A DNA stretch of 64,000 nt from Geosiphon pyriformis (GCA_016748015.1 JAAOMT010000590.1:677912-741911), one strand, 5' to 3'; counted from the stretch's first letter, positions 35,436 to 49,085 are shown. Notes: a model not told the origin generated them from the sequence alone. Numbers and translations are program-made.

Positions 35436-38400
35436 TTAAACATCTATATGAACAGAAACTATATTACCTATACCTAAGAAGAACAAACAAGACTTACAAA
35501 ACCCAAAACCAACACCAATTGCCTTGGCAACATTCAATAACCTGGCCATACTAGCTAAAAGCACCAAAGGAAGCCCAGAAACTGAGAGAGAAACAGACCC
35601 ATCATGTGGAATGAGCCTATTCTTCTTCATAAATACTTGGTGTTTAGCACAAACCAACCAAATATCCTCCCAAAATGCAAAACTAAACTCATGCACAAAG
35701 ACTACAATATTCTGACCTGCTATCTTGGAGTCTGTAAAAATGGAGACAGATTCATAAAACCAATTCTTAAAAACAAAATCCTTACATAAAGCAGTGCTGA
35801 CCAAAATATTAGAGACACAAGTAGACAACAGCTGCAAGATACTCAAAAAAAAATGAGTCAAACCAGAGCACACTTCCCAAGCAGATGCATGAATGTTCAA
35901 CAATTAAACACAATTAGCAGCATCAAACAAACAAGAAAAAGTGTGGTCTAAGACTTCGACATTACCACAGAATAAATACACTACACTAAAATAACACTTA
36001 TCATAAAGCCACTTATGTACAGCAACAGGGAGCTGATGATGCAAGGTCTTCATAAAATATGTCTGGAAGCCAATAGTTTGCTTGCTAGTGAAACCAGCAA
36101 CCATGTGAGAATTTGGATGCCACATCAGAAATGATCTAAGTTAGTCTATATCTGCACGCAAATAATTCATTACCACCCAGGAACCAGAACCAACTTCCCA
36201 ATGCACACAATGAACAAACTGAAAAACATCTCAAACAAAATACCTAGAATTACCAGAAATAGCTGCACTACTGACTCTAAGGTAGTGTTCTTTGATTAAG
36301 TGGGACAGATGCTAACTAGAAAGGGCAGCAGTTCTGGCCAACTTATTAACATGCTCATTGTCTAAAACTTCCAAGTAACTTTCAACTTTATGCCAATTAA
36401 TATTCAAATTCTTACAATAAATAATATTAGCAATATGGTAACGTTCAATTCAACACCAATTCTTAAAATCTGGATGAGCCAATTCCAACTTCGACTTGCA
36501 TGTATCCAAAGCAGCTTGACTGTCTAAGAACAAGTTAATTGTGTGAAAAGAGAGAACACACTTAAAAGCCAGAGCAATGGCCTGCAATTCTACCATGATG
36601 GAAAACATCAAACTGAACACTCCTACACCCAAACCCATACTTATGTTCTCAAAGAAAACAGCAGCTCCAGCTTTCATATCAAAAGTTCCTAAACCACTTA
36701 ATGATTTATTCGTATAGGCAAAAAGGTAATTAACATCAGCACACAACAAATCACCATAAATGGCACCAAATTTATAAGACTGAAGAACATCCGAAGAGCC
36801 ACAATTGTCCAAAAGCAAGGAGCAAACAGACATAGAAGACACACTACCAAGAAACTGAACAGAAAGCTTGAACCAGACAGAAACCAGACCACATGAGTCT
36901 AACCATTTCTATTGTTTAAAGGTCTTTCAATCGAAAACAATTCCACTCTGGTTACACAGTTGGTCTACAAAGGCAATTCCATAATGCCAAAGTTAAAAAA
37001 CATACCTAAGATAATTTGATTTACTAAGAACAAGAGACATAGAAGTTCTATCACAATAACAAAAAGCATTGATCAGAAAGCCACCCAAAGACAAATTATT
37101 TCCAGAAAAAATATGCACCACACCCACTAAAAAATTATTTAAAAAGTTGATCTTGACATGAATTGGGTATTGCAAAAGATGAAGTGGATGCCAGCAGAGA
37201 ACCTGAAGATTATGTGACTGGTAAGAAAACAATCTACTCAAAATCCCAACAGAGTTCACAAAAAAAATGACCAAGACTGATTTGCTCTCAGCCTGAATCT
37301 GCTTAAAGATTTTTAAATTATACAGAAAAGAATAATAAATTGCATTATTGAAGAAATTGCACAGTAAACCAGACTTAGACTTCAAGCCCTTATGAATCAA
37401 AGTGTCCCACTTATTACATACACTAATAGAAATATAACTGAATTGTGTTCTATAGCCAATGATAAGATAAAAGACCACCAAAACCAAATATAAAAACTGC
37501 TTATCAGAAACTGTCTTTCTTTGGACTAAGTTAGTGAAAAACCAGACATCAGAATTTGCTTTAGCCAAGCTAGGCTTTAAAAAACTCTCAGTAAACAAAA
37601 AAATCCCTAGATAGCGATGTGATTCTCCTTTCTTGGCAACAAAAATAGGTGATCCATTGATTAACAAAGAAGGATTCATAACTTTGCAATTAATGAGAAT
37701 GACTACAGTCTTGTTATTATTGATTGAAATGTTATTGATGTTAAAAAATTCACTAGCAACATTAAGAATGTGTTGTATAGCACTCTGACTGCTGCCAACC
37801 CATATAGTATTATCAACAAAAACACCTGTGGCAAAAAAAAAAGAGAGACTGGCCTGAGATTTAGCACAACCACATCCAGAAATGAAGTAAGAATTCAACC
37901 TATACCCACACCCATTTGCTTGTCTCTTGACCTTGTACAGAAGAGGATCATAAAATATGTGCTAAAGAAGCAGTGAGAACACCTCTTCTTGGTCTAAGCC
38001 ATCATGCACCCTGTACTCATCCGACAAACCAAAATCTGTCATAACTCTATTAATGTGACCATTATGAATACCATCAAAAAATCTAATGAATCTGTTACAC
38101 ATTTTTATTCTGACCAAACTGTTTTGAAAATGCTCCCATCCAACAGAGTCATAAGTCTTTCACATGTCTTACAAGACCAACCAGAGTTCTCAATCCTTTT
38201 TCAAAGTATCTTCAATAACTGAACCAATGACAAAAATAAGAGACTGCATTGTCATACTCTTTAAAACTGAAAAATTGTCTCCATGTAAAATGTCAAAAGT
38301 GCTACATGCTGATGAGATTCTATCTAAGAGAATCTTAGAAAAAATCTTGCGAGTAGTCTCAATCAAGGCAATAGGTCAGGTGTTTGTAAAAACTCTTTCC

Positions 38401-40124
38401 TACTTATACAGCTTGAGAATTATTGAGACCCAAGCTTTTTTCCAAGTACTGAGTACAGATTCACGGATCAAACAAGAATTCAAAAGCACCAAAAGCATAT
38501 TCAAGATTGACTTGTCACAATGTTTCCAGAGCTCATTCAAAATTCCAGAAAAACCAGCAGCTTTGCTCTTAGGCAGATTAGAAACCATATTAAGCAATTC
38601 ATTAAAATTAATTGGACATATTACATCCGAAAAAGCACCATCAAAAACATGTTTCAAAGGCCAGTATTGTTGTAACTAATTATTTGAGATATTAGACACC
38701 ATTCTGCACTTTCTGGTCCAATCTTCCATGATTCCATCCACTCCAGATTTAACTAAGCTGGGCTCCAATACCAACTTATTACCTACAACCAGATGATCCA
38801 AAACCACTTTGCAAAAAGAATGCTCCAAAACACTTCTAATAATGTAACTCTTATCCAACTCAAAACATTCCATTTTTTTATTAACAGCCATCTTGATGTG
38901 TAATTCTTCAACTTGTCTGAATTCCAGCATTTTAGAAGAACAGTAAAATTTCCTCACTTTAGTCAAAGCTGAACAAATTGTGTTAAAATTGGAATCTAAA
39001 AAAAATAGAGATTTTACTACCAATGCACCAATGGCATCAAGCTCATCCCACATATTCAACAATGATGCAAATTTTACACTAGAAACCAAATGGGAAGTCT
39101 TAACTAGCTTGAACACCAACAACTCCAGCTTATAAAATCTAGAAGACTCCTTGGTGAAAATTTTATCATAACCCTTAAACTATTTCTTTTCAAATGTATC
39201 ATTTGCTGAAAGAGTTAATATCTTATGAATAATATCCTACATAGCATCTAAATCTGAGAATTCTACAGAGGCAGTAAACTCACTTGAGAACATTACAGCA
39301 TTGGCTGATATAGCACTCTTAAAATTGTCACATTTTTTTTCTTCAGTATTTTTCAAATCAAATTTTCAATGATCTCTATTTGCCTGTTTGTAAAAAGAGT
39401 TTAATTGCATATCTAAAAGCCCACCCAAATTTATGAACACAGAAACAGCCTGGTAATCCATCTCAAAATGCTCATCAACTCCCAAAATGTTGTGATATAC
39501 TATCATGTTGACCAGATTCGGAGAAACCAACACATAATTAATCATTTTTATGATGTCTCTAAAGTTTTCCCAAGTAGGCTTTTTCAACACTTTGCTTCCA
39601 GTCAAAGAATTAACAAGACTCAAATCAAGACACTTTTTGAAACTTGCACTTTTACACAAACTATCTTTATTGAAGTCACCACCAAGAATGACAAAAGAAG
39701 ATTTGTTCACAGCCTTTGTAATAAGAGAGTTGATTTCACCAGTCTGAGAAAAGCAAACTGCTTGAAAAGCACCAGCATAAAGTTCCAAAACTGAAACTAA
39801 AAGTTTATTCTTGAAAAGCAATTTGATAGACAGGAGCCAACCAAGCACTTCTAAAACCTTACATACATGTCTTGCCAAAGAAGAATTCATAATGATCACA
39901 ACACTAGCACCTAGATGACCAGATTCCAAACCAGAGGTAAACACCCAAATACCATCAAATTTGTTGACAATCCAAGAATGAACCTTTTTACTTAACTTCA
40001 ATTTCATAAAAATAGAAACTAAATTGTTTTTGTCTTTGTGCCAATGAATAACATTGTTCTGCTTCATAGGATTGTTTAATTCTCTAATATTGCACATGGC
40101 AATCTTCCAAACTAGACTGGTCAT
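35436..40124 (-). pseudogene. LINE B ORF2: endonuclease-RT-RNase H
   Basis: Pol-like polyprotein. All coding segments (39366-40124, 38676-39122, 38400-38657, 36993-37898, 36450-36842, 35904-36125, 35436-35903) lie in the same frame, broken only by stop codons. Residues from ATG 40124: TSLVWKIAMCNIRELNN starts the endonuclease; ILGGDFNKD near 39680 is its catalytic core; INYVLVSPNLVN near 39530 and DEHFEMDYQAV near 39470 follow. RT: PKSKAAGFSGILNELWKHC at 38500-38580 and the active-site FVDNTIWVG near 37800, where the usual FVDD has become FVDN. RNase H: LFLDSQAALDTC near 36500-36540. Zinc region: FCGNVEVLDHTFSC near 35930-35980. Not functional. Confidence 0.88.
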
Positions 40125-41950
40125 TGAGAAAAGGGTTTGAGAAGTGCATTACCAGCCAAAATCAAACCATCAAATCTCACTGTTAGACTTAAAACCGAAG
40201 CAGAAAGTCCTTTCAATATGTTTTTTAATCTTTTCACTTCAGAAGAGGCAGAAGAGTCCAAATTTGCAGCAGTCTTACTACTTGTCGTCTCATCCAAACC
40301 CTTTCTCATCACTATATTACCCACTTGATCTTGTAATGGAGAGGTTACCAGCATTTAACATCCAGGACTAGGCTGGAAAACTGCTGGCACAAGTGAGGCT
40401 AATAAGACCACTCTTCAAAACAGCAAACTTTTTTTCAATATCAAATACAACAGATAGGATAGGCTTCATCTCCGAAGAGGGACCAGAATTGACCAAATTA
40501 TTATGCCCAAAGAAAGGAGGAAATGGAGAGCCACCAGCAATTTTCATTCAAAAAACTCCACCAAAAGCAACAAGATGAGCAACAGAAGCTGAACATTTGG
40601 CATAGATAATAACCAGTCTGCTTTTATCTACGTCTGAAAATACTCTATGAAAAGATCTTCCAGAGGGGAGATTCTCACTTACAGAACAGCCCAATGATGT
40701 ATGACTTATTTTCTTATACTTAGCACATATAGAAAAATCCAGATAAGACCAATGCAAATTTATGCTCCTTAAAACCAGAGTAGTATCCATGACAGCATCC
40801 AAGGATTCAGCTGATTCAAAACAAACAACAACACACCTGGTCCAAGCATATGTAACAGAATGTTGATCAATTACACATGTTTTCCCACTCACTAAGCCAA
40901 TGAAATCTCAGATGTTGTGAGCATTCATTCCTATTAGCAGAGTATAGAACAATGCCCTATGGTAATCTTTTACATTCCATGATTTTTTGTTTTTATCAGT
41001 CTTGGCCACATGTACAGCATTCTTGCCAATCAGAATAGACCAACGAACTGCAACCAAATCAGTCTGTTCAATCTTACCAAATTTGACTACAGCTTTTTGC
41101 CACAATTTCATTAATTGCATTTTGATCAACTTAATCACACCAAACTCAGATAGTGCAGCATATATAGCCTCAACTAATGTTCCAACTGGAATTTTTTTTA
41201 CTACTACAGTCTGATCTGAGTGCCCAGAAAATTTTTTGAGATCAGTGTTTACCAGGATCTTTGCATCCTCAGCTTTTTTGGAAGCCTGTGCCAAGCTTGA
41301 TTTGAAAGTAAATGACGTTCTGATGATCTCAGCAAATTTTAAAAGAGTAGAGGCCTTTCCAAAACCATTGATTTTTGAAAATAACTTTCTGATTACTTGA
41401 AGCTTTTCTTGAAAAGATTTTTCAACCACCTTGTTCAACCCAATATCCAAAGCAAAAGATTTGTAAACAGAAACATTGACCAGATTCTTTAAAGGTAGAA
41501 AAAGTTCCAATAGAGCATCTAAAGAATATCATTTTTATCATTGCTTAAAGAAAAATTAATCTTATCCAACAGTTTGCCTAACTCTTTCTTGGTTTTAACT
41601 CTCAAACTAGTAAGTGTCTGATTAGGATCTCCTCTAACAATAGGACCACTTTCTTCATAATCAAAACTGGTTTCTTCTACCAAACATTCTTTCTTTATAT
41701 TAATACTATCAGACTCAGTGGTGTTATCAGTCTCTAAACTTCATGAGCAACTATTTTAAACCTTAGGACCAATATTTTTACCACCAGAACCATCTTTTAG
41801 AACACCACCTCTCCTTTTTTTCCTCAGAAGAACAGGCCTAAAACCATCACTAGAACCAGAAACTTTAGCAGCTTTCTTTATGACAGCAATACTACAACCA
41901 ATGGTGGTCTCGTAATCAAGAATAAAGAGTTTAAATTTATTGTACTGAAT
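40121..41950 (-). pseudogene. LINE B ORF1: RNA-binding/zinc-knuckle protein
   Basis: Nucleocapsid-like ORF1. 41511-41950 reads an acidic N-terminus (EETSFDYEESGPI) through several stops. 40908-41510 and 40548-40892 lie in one frame and give an RRM-like stretch (VVVKKIPVGTLVEAIYAALS, LMKLWQKAVVKFG, AVRWSILIGKNAVHVAK), then a zinc-knuckle ghost CAKYKKISHTSLGC (C-x3-K-x4-H-x4-C; one Cys replaced). After one frame change, 40121-40354 gives a coil. Its TGA stop at 40121-40123 overlaps the ORF2 ATG (40122-40124) as ATGA. Confidence 0.8.
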
Positions 41951-42380
41951 TGTAAAAAAACTTCTTTCAAAAAAACTTGATACTTTTTTTTAGGAATTTG
42001 AGATGAAGAAGATAAAAAAGTTTTTTTTTTTATGATCTCATTTTTTAAATATTAGTAAAATTTATAATATATTTAAAAAACAAAGAAAAAAAAGTTTTAG
42101 TTTTTATTTTATTAGTTTAATATTTGTAATTAAATAATTTAATAAATTAATAATTAAAATTATATATAAAAATATAATTTTTTTGTTTTTAAAACTAGTA
42201 ATTATCAATTAAAGTAAAAAATATATTTTTTTTTTATTAATGCATTTAACGAGCATAGTCCAATTGCTATCTAGTACATAGAGCCAAACTAAGAGACTCA
42301 AATTAAATGTAATTCATACACTCTCTACATGTGGCTAGCCACTTAGGCCAGACAAGACAATACTACACATTTATATTAAC

Positions 42381-45300
42381 TTATACACTGCCATCTAGAC
42401 CAGAAAAGAAACAAAACGGCTTCTGACAACCAAAGTTAATAGCAAAAAAATTGGCCACACCAAGCAATCTTACAATACCATCAGACAAAACTGAAGGCAC
42501 ATCATAAGATAGTCCAAAAACAACACCACCATCACAAACCAGACCAGTCTTCTCTATTACCACCCGGTGGCTGGACCTAACCAACCACACCTTAGCATGA
42601 TGTAACCCAACAACAAACCTGACATAATTAACAATCTGAGCAGCAGCTACCTTACTATTCTCGAAAATACTGCAAGCCTCTTCATACCACTCCCTCAGCA
42701 CAAAACCTTTGCAAATCAAAGTATACAACCCAACATTAATGGAACATTGTAACAAAACTCACAATATGGTGGAAGTAGGAGAACCACCAGCCAAAGCTGA
42801 CCAATAAGCAGAAGCCTCAGCCAAGATCTCACCACGAACACCAGACTCATGAACACAAGTAAAAGCATGGTCAAAGAACTCCACCCCACCGCACAATAAA
42901 CACAACACACTAGGATAACACTTATTATACAATTTTTTTCTGATTGCCACTGGCAATTTCCTGTGCACAGCCTTCATAAAATAAGTGCAAAGCGTTGAGG
43001 ACTTATGACTAGTGAACCCAGCAAGCATATAAGAATCAGAATGCCACACTTTCACAGTGACAACCCAATCTATGCAACCAATCATTGCATCCAGAACCAC
43101 ATCACAACCAAAACCAGCCTCCCAATAAGCACGACAAATGGACCAAAAAATATCCCTGACAAAATGATGGGCATTGCCAGAAACAACAATACTCTTAGCA
43201 ACCAAAAAATGTTCATGCACATCAGCAAAAAGAGAAAAGGAAGATCCAGAGGCAGCCCCAGCAGCCAAGTCAGCCTCCACATTACTGGAAATCCCAGAGT
43301 GGCCCTTCATCTTAACTTAACTCACACTAAAACCTTTATTCCTGACCAAATTAAAAATATGATGCCCTTTCAGTCAGCATTAATTATGGAAATCAGGGGT
43401 GGCCAAAGACATCTCAGACACACATGCGTCAATAGCAGCCTGACTGTCAAGATACAACACCACAGTACTTGAAGAAGGAATACACTCCAAAGACAAAGCA
43501 ACAGCCTGTAATTTGGCTATAGTAGATGACAAAAGGCCACAAACAGTGACACCAATGCTCTTATCCAAGACCAGGAAGTATGTAGCAACACCACAAGTGA
43601 CTTCAGCAGAGCCTGCATTCCTCAAAGACCCATCTGTAAAAACTTCAAAAAAGCCAGACCAAATGTCATATAAACCATCTTTCACTGCAAAAAATTCACC
43701 AGACCCCAAAATGTTCAAACCAAGCTTCTTTGCAGAGCTAATAGAATCAAAAAACAAATAACCCTGATCCTTCAAAAATTCAGAAGAAACCACGAACCAA
43801 TGAGGCACAGGACCACACAGATTCAATCTCTTCCAATGACGAAAAGTTTTCTAATCTAACAAAACACCCTTCTTATCAAAAAATTGATCACCAAAAGTGA
43901 CACCAAAGTGTTTAAGAGATTTGACTGAATCAAAATACAGAGACTTTCCAAGAATAGAGGACAATGGAAAATGACCAGGACTATGAAACACAGTGGGGAG
44001 GTTGTTCACCAAAAACAACTCACTGCCTAAAAAAATCTTCATCATCCCAGCCAAAAAATTGTCCACTGAATTAACATGCAACCTAACTGGAAACTGCAAC
44101 AGATCCAAAAACCTATGGCTAAACAAACATCTGAGAATACCAGAGGCATTAGAGAACATTATCAGAGCAGCAATCTTTCCCTCTGACTGCACTTGCTCAA
44201 AAGGCTTCAGGCCATACAATAAGGGATGATGCAAAGCAGCATCAGGAAAATCATGGGAGAGACAAGCCTTAGATCTGAAACCCTTCCTAATTAAGACATC
44301 CCACTTGCGACAAACATTAGAAGGGACAAAACTGAACTGAATATGATAGTTGACAATAAGCTGCAAAACAGCCAAAACCAGATAGGAAAATTGTTTATCT
44401 GTAATAGCCTTCTTGAGCACAACATTGACAAAAAAATGTACATCTGCATGAGCCTTAGCAACACTCAGCCTTGAGAGCCCTTCAGTTGACAAAAAAATAC
44501 CCAAATACCAATGTGCTTTACTTTTCCTAGCAATAGAAATTGGCTGACCACAAATGCTTAATGAAGCCACTTTAACACCCTGATTGATAGGAATAGCTAC
44601 CATCTTTTCACTGTTGATAGAAATATCATTGACCACAAAAAATTCACTGGCAATGTTCAGAGCATATTGAGTGGAAGCCTGACAATTCCCAACCCAAATT
44701 GTATCATCAACAAATGCACCAGCCAAAAAATACGATGTCAAACCACCATCACTTTCAATTCTGCCAGTTTTCAAAACAAACTTATTATCAATCCAGTACT
44801 CACACAAATGTTTATGCCTCTTAACCTCACACAAAAGTGGATCGTAAAAAATTCTCCATAGAAGTGGCAAAAAGACCTTACCCTGATCCAGCCCATTATG
44901 CACCTTATAACCATCAAACAAACCAAAGTCAGTCATCACCCTGTTAACTCTATTCTTATGAATACCACCAAAAAACCTTATGAATCTCTCACACATCTTG
45001 ACATGCCGCAAACTAGCCCTCAAATAATGTCATCCAACTGAATTGTAAGCTTTCTACATATCTTGCAAGACCAATCACAACTCCCTATTTTTCTCAAGGG
45101 CATCCTCAATCACTAAACTGACAGCAAACACTAGAGATTGTGTGGACGTACCCTTTAGCACTGAGAAGTTGTCACCTCGAAGAACATTGAACTTGTTACA
45201 AGCCATTAAAATACGATCAGACAGAACTTTGGAAAGAATTTTCCTGGCAGTCTCAATCAAAGCAATAGGCTAAGTGTTTGTAAGAACCCCATTCCAGTCA

Positions 45301-47017
45301 TAAGGCTTAGGAATCATAGACACCCATGCCCTCTTCCACAAAACAGGCACCACACCAACAGACAAACACTTATTGAACAGTGCCAACAGACACCCCAAAA
45401 CCACTTCTCCACCATGCTTCCACAACTCATTAGGAACGCCAGACAAACCAGCAGCCTTGCCATCAGGTAAACTACTAACAACAGAAAGTAGCTCTCCCAT
45501 ACTGATTGTACACATAACACCTGAAAAGGCATCATTCCGAACATAGTCTAAAGGCACATACTGACAAGCCCAAAGATCAGGAAGCACTGACTGCACAGAG
45601 CATTTCCTGTCCACCCCTCCATTATTCTGTCCACACTTGACTTCATTTTTCCAGGCAGCAACACCAAATCATCATCAACTACCAAATGATCCAACACCAC
45701 CTTGTGAAAGAGTCTTTCCAACACACTCCTGATCATACTACCTTTGTTTGAACAGAAATTATCCATACACTTTTCAATCGCCTTCCTGACAGACACTTTT
45801 TCAGCCAATCTCAACTCAAACATTTTAGATCTCCTATAATCTCTGCGAACCAATGACAAATGCCTAACAACAACATTAGATTTAACCCTTGAGTCAACCA
45901 AGTCTTTGAAAGCACAAGCCTTTACAACATCCAGAGTCAACCATTTACTCACAAGACAATTAGTATCAGACAAGTCACTAGAGCAAAACTTCTTAACAAT
46001 CTTGGCCACTAACATTTCCAGACCAAAAAACCTAGAAGAATGTACGTTTCTTGAACACTTGAATTTGCTAAACCAATGCCTCGAAAATGTCGCATCAGCA
46101 GAATCTACCACAGCCCCCACCAAGACTGCCCACATAGCATCCACATCACCACACATTTCAGCACCAGAGAATGCCTCACCCAAAGACAAGAGTTTTGTTA
46201 AGGAGAGATCCTTAAATTTAGCCCATTCAGTACAGTCAACATCCTTGATTTTGAACTTCCAACAGTCTCTATTTGCCTGCTTGTGCAAACTATTCAATTG
46301 AACATCCAGAAGCCCACTCAAACCAACCAAAACCACCACTGCCCTGTGATCAGTGTCAAAGAAATCCGAAACAGAGACCACTTGATGACCAGCTACAGCA
46401 AAAGACAAATTATCACCAACAAAAATGTAATTAATCATCTTCCCAACTCCTCTTGAGTTGCTCCACGTATGAGAATCAACCAAATGATGACTGACAAATG
46501 AGTTAACTAAACCCAGACTCAAACAAAACTTGAAACTAGCACTTTTATCAGATCCATTCTCATTAAAGTCCCCACCCAAGATAACAAAATTGCTGGAGTT
46601 AACAGCCTTTGCAATAAGAGAATTAACTTCAGAAGTCTGACCAAACTTAGCCCCAAATGAGGCACCAGCATACAACCCCAAAACAGTAACCAAAAGCTTG
46701 CCCTTAAACAAGAGCCAAACAGAAATAACCCGACTGGGAACCTCCTCTATCTTAGAAACATGATGAGCCAAAAAAGTGTTTATAATAATAGCAATCCCAG
46801 TACCCATAAAACTTTTATCCAATTCTAAAGAAAAGATTTGCACTCCATCAAACTTATCCTTTATTTAAGGCCCAAAAGAGGATCTCAACTTCATTTCAGT
46901 AATAAAAGAAACCATATTTCCCGAGTCCATATGCCAATGAATAACATCTGCTTGCTTCACAAAAACATTGATACCTTGAACATTGCACATAGCAAATTTC
47001 CAAACTAAACAGCTCAT
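42381..47017 (-). pseudogene. LINE C ORF2: APE endonuclease-RT-RNase H-zinc
   Basis: Polyprotein of about 1,540 codons for target-primed reverse transcription. From ATG 47017: SCLVWKFAMCNVQGINVF opens the endonuclease; then ILGGDFNENG (about 46560), INYIFVGDNLSF (about 46420) and DTDHRAV (about 46340). RT: DGKAAGLSGVPNELWKHGG (about 45415-45475), motif A D-M-stop-K-A-Y-N-S-V-G (about 45040-45065), FVDDTIWVG (about 44690-44720) intact. RNase H: EVFTDGSLRNAG (about 43620), a Glu in IAKLQAVALSLE, and YLDSQAAIDAC (about 43430-43460); KGHSGISSNVEADLAA (about 43260-43310) is the usual tail. Zinc: CLLCGGVEFFDHAFTC (about 42850-42900). One frame change near 45600-45614 and about ten stops; otherwise one continuous frame. 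Confidence 0.92.
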
Positions 47018-48964
47018 TGGGATGAAGATAGAAAAAGACGACCCAAATTAGAGCACAAAAGATCCAATCTTGCCAGAACAGCACCAATTGAAGCTTTTAG
47101 AGCAGACATCTTAGATTCCAAACCACCCACTTTGGAGGTAAAAACCCTAGAACCACTTGAGCTAAAAACAGCAGCAGATTCACCAGCACCAGAAAAGGGG
47201 AAAACAGATAAAATTGATCCCTTATCTAAAGCCATATCCAAACCCACAACTGAAGCCACAGGCACAGAGACAACTGGAAACGCACCATCAGAGAGAGAAG
47301 CCAACAGCACCAAATCGACAAAACTGAGCTTCTTCAATATACCAGAAATCTGATCTGCCAAAATCTCTAAAGAGTGTTCCAATGTTGCCAAATGAATGTC
47401 CAATTGAGACATAACAAGAGAATCAGATATCAAAGGAGAAGGAACCAAACCAGAACATGCACCAGCACTAGAAGAACCAGAGGAAGACACACGAGAAAGA
47501 GAATCACCAGCAACTTAAGCCCAAGTTTTACCAGCGAAAGACATGGAATAGGAGATAGGAGCCTGTTTCTTCTTATAAATGCCAGCCAAATGAACCTGAT
47601 CCTGATCAGAAATCACTCACTTCCCGCAAAATCTAGAATTCTCACCTACAGGACAAACACCAGAAACATGACCAAATTGTTTACATGCAGTACAACAGGC
47701 CAGAAAAAGACCAGCCCAATGTAAATTCGCACCCTTGAACACCAGAACTGAACCAATAGCTGCCAACTTGGATGCCTCATCACCAAAACAAATTATCGCA
47801 CATCTATTATGAACATAAGAACTAGGATTCTGGCCAATGAAACAAGTCTTCTCACCATACAATTCCAGCAAGCCTGACAAATCGTGAGCAGTAATTTCAG
47901 TTGGTAAAGTATAAGGCAAAGCCTTATGTTGATCTCTAGATACCCACATTTGTTTATCATTGATTGCCTTGGCCACACAAACAGAATTCTTTTCCACCAA
48001 CACAGACCATTGAGCTGCAACCAAATCAGCCATTTTTGATGATTCATATTTTATCAGGGCCTTCTGCCAAAGACCAATAAGTTGCAACTTAATAGCCACA
48101 ATTCTACCAAATTTGGAAAACACTGTCTCAATTACTGATCTGAGAAGATCTATTAGAATCTTCTTGACGATTACTTCCTGATCCGAATGGCTATTTACTT
48201 TTCTTACATTATTATTGACAAAGATTTTTTCACTAATCGCCATTTCCCTAGCCTTTTTCAAACTCAATTCAGAAGTAAAAGACAATCTTATTATGCCTGA
48301 AAACTTTGAGGGAGTTGACATCCCCCCCAAAACCATCAATTTGATAAAAAATCTTTTTTACTGCAATCAACTTATCACTGTTGGTTTTTTCGGGCACAGC
48401 AGACAGCTCTATATTTAGAGTAAAAGATTTGACTGGCTTAAAACTACATGTATCTGCTGCATGTGATTTAATCAATGGCACAGAGCTGGCAAACTCAGGA
48501 GAAGAAAGCATCAAAATGTCATCATCATCATTCATGTTATCAAATATCGGAACCTTTGGCAGGTGTCCCAACACATATGTCTGAGTATGGGTTTTTCTAG
48601 GCGTTGTTTTGTCCTCATTTTCACCATGCTCAGAAGCAACTGAATTCACGTAACTGGTTTCTTCAGTGACCATATTTTCCATGTTCTCTATGTCAGAAAG
48701 ACCACTAACACTACTAGCTACACTACCTATTTCGCTGCCCCAAGACACTGCAGGTTCTGTTCCAGAGTCACCTATATTCAACAAATTCAACAGTCCAATA
48801 GACAAGTCCATCATGCCTCCACTTGTTTTGGGCTTTTTCGGTTTTTTAAATGACGCACCATGGGAGTAGACACTATCTACTCACTTTTTTTTGGTGTTTA
48901 GACAGATCCCCAAACCAGTCAAGCCAGAGCCAGAACCACCAGCAGATAAGTTCACCAGTTCCAT
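47014..48964 (-). pseudogene. LINE C ORF1: RRM-like and CCHC protein
   Basis: Nucleocapsid-type ORF1. The ATG at 48964 (ELVNLSAGGSGSGLTGLG) is followed by a TGA at 48881-48883, then an acidic Ser-rich domain (48269-48814). A one-base slip in a run of seven C at 48322-48328 separates it from the RRM-like region (47620-48339: VIVKKILIDLLRSVIETVFS, LQLIGLWQKALIKYE, AAQWSVLVEKNSVCVAK). The zinc knuckle CTACKQFGHVSGVC lies near 47655-47700. A C-terminal coiled coil follows (47014-47490, LDIHLATLEHSLEILADQIS). The final TGA (47014-47016) overlaps the ORF2 ATG (47015-47017). Confidence 0.88.
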
Positions 48965-49085
48965 CGCAATAAATAAAGAGTTGTTTGAAGAAATAATTAT
49001 AGGAAACAAAGAGAAATAGGAGAAGGGAAAACTATAACTTCGATAAATTTTTCGCTCTCATCGTGGCCAGGGGATCGACAAGAGA

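Larger units (their letters stand above)
35305..42045 (-). mobile_element. LINE copy B, nearly full length, inactive
   Basis: Non-LTR retrotransposon on the minus strand. The 3' A tail is the T run at 35305-35313; the 5' end is near 42045. ORF1 lies at about 40121-41950 and ORF2 at 35436-40124. Domain order is APE-type endonuclease, reverse transcriptase, RNase H, C-terminal zinc region, as in APE-bearing RNase H LINEs (I/Tad-like). It ends about 180 bp from the 3' tail of copy C, so the two lie head to tail. Confidence 0.88.
42226..49085 (-). mobile_element. LINE copy C, full length, best preserved
   Basis: Non-LTR retrotransposon on the minus strand, about 6.9 kb. The 3' A tail is the T run at 42226-42235; the 5' end is near 49085, with a GC-richer leader (CGCTCTCATCGTGGCCAGG near 49050). 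ORF1 is 47014-48964 and ORF2 is 42381-47017. It is the least AT-shifted of the copies and the best reference for the family. Confidence 0.92.
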
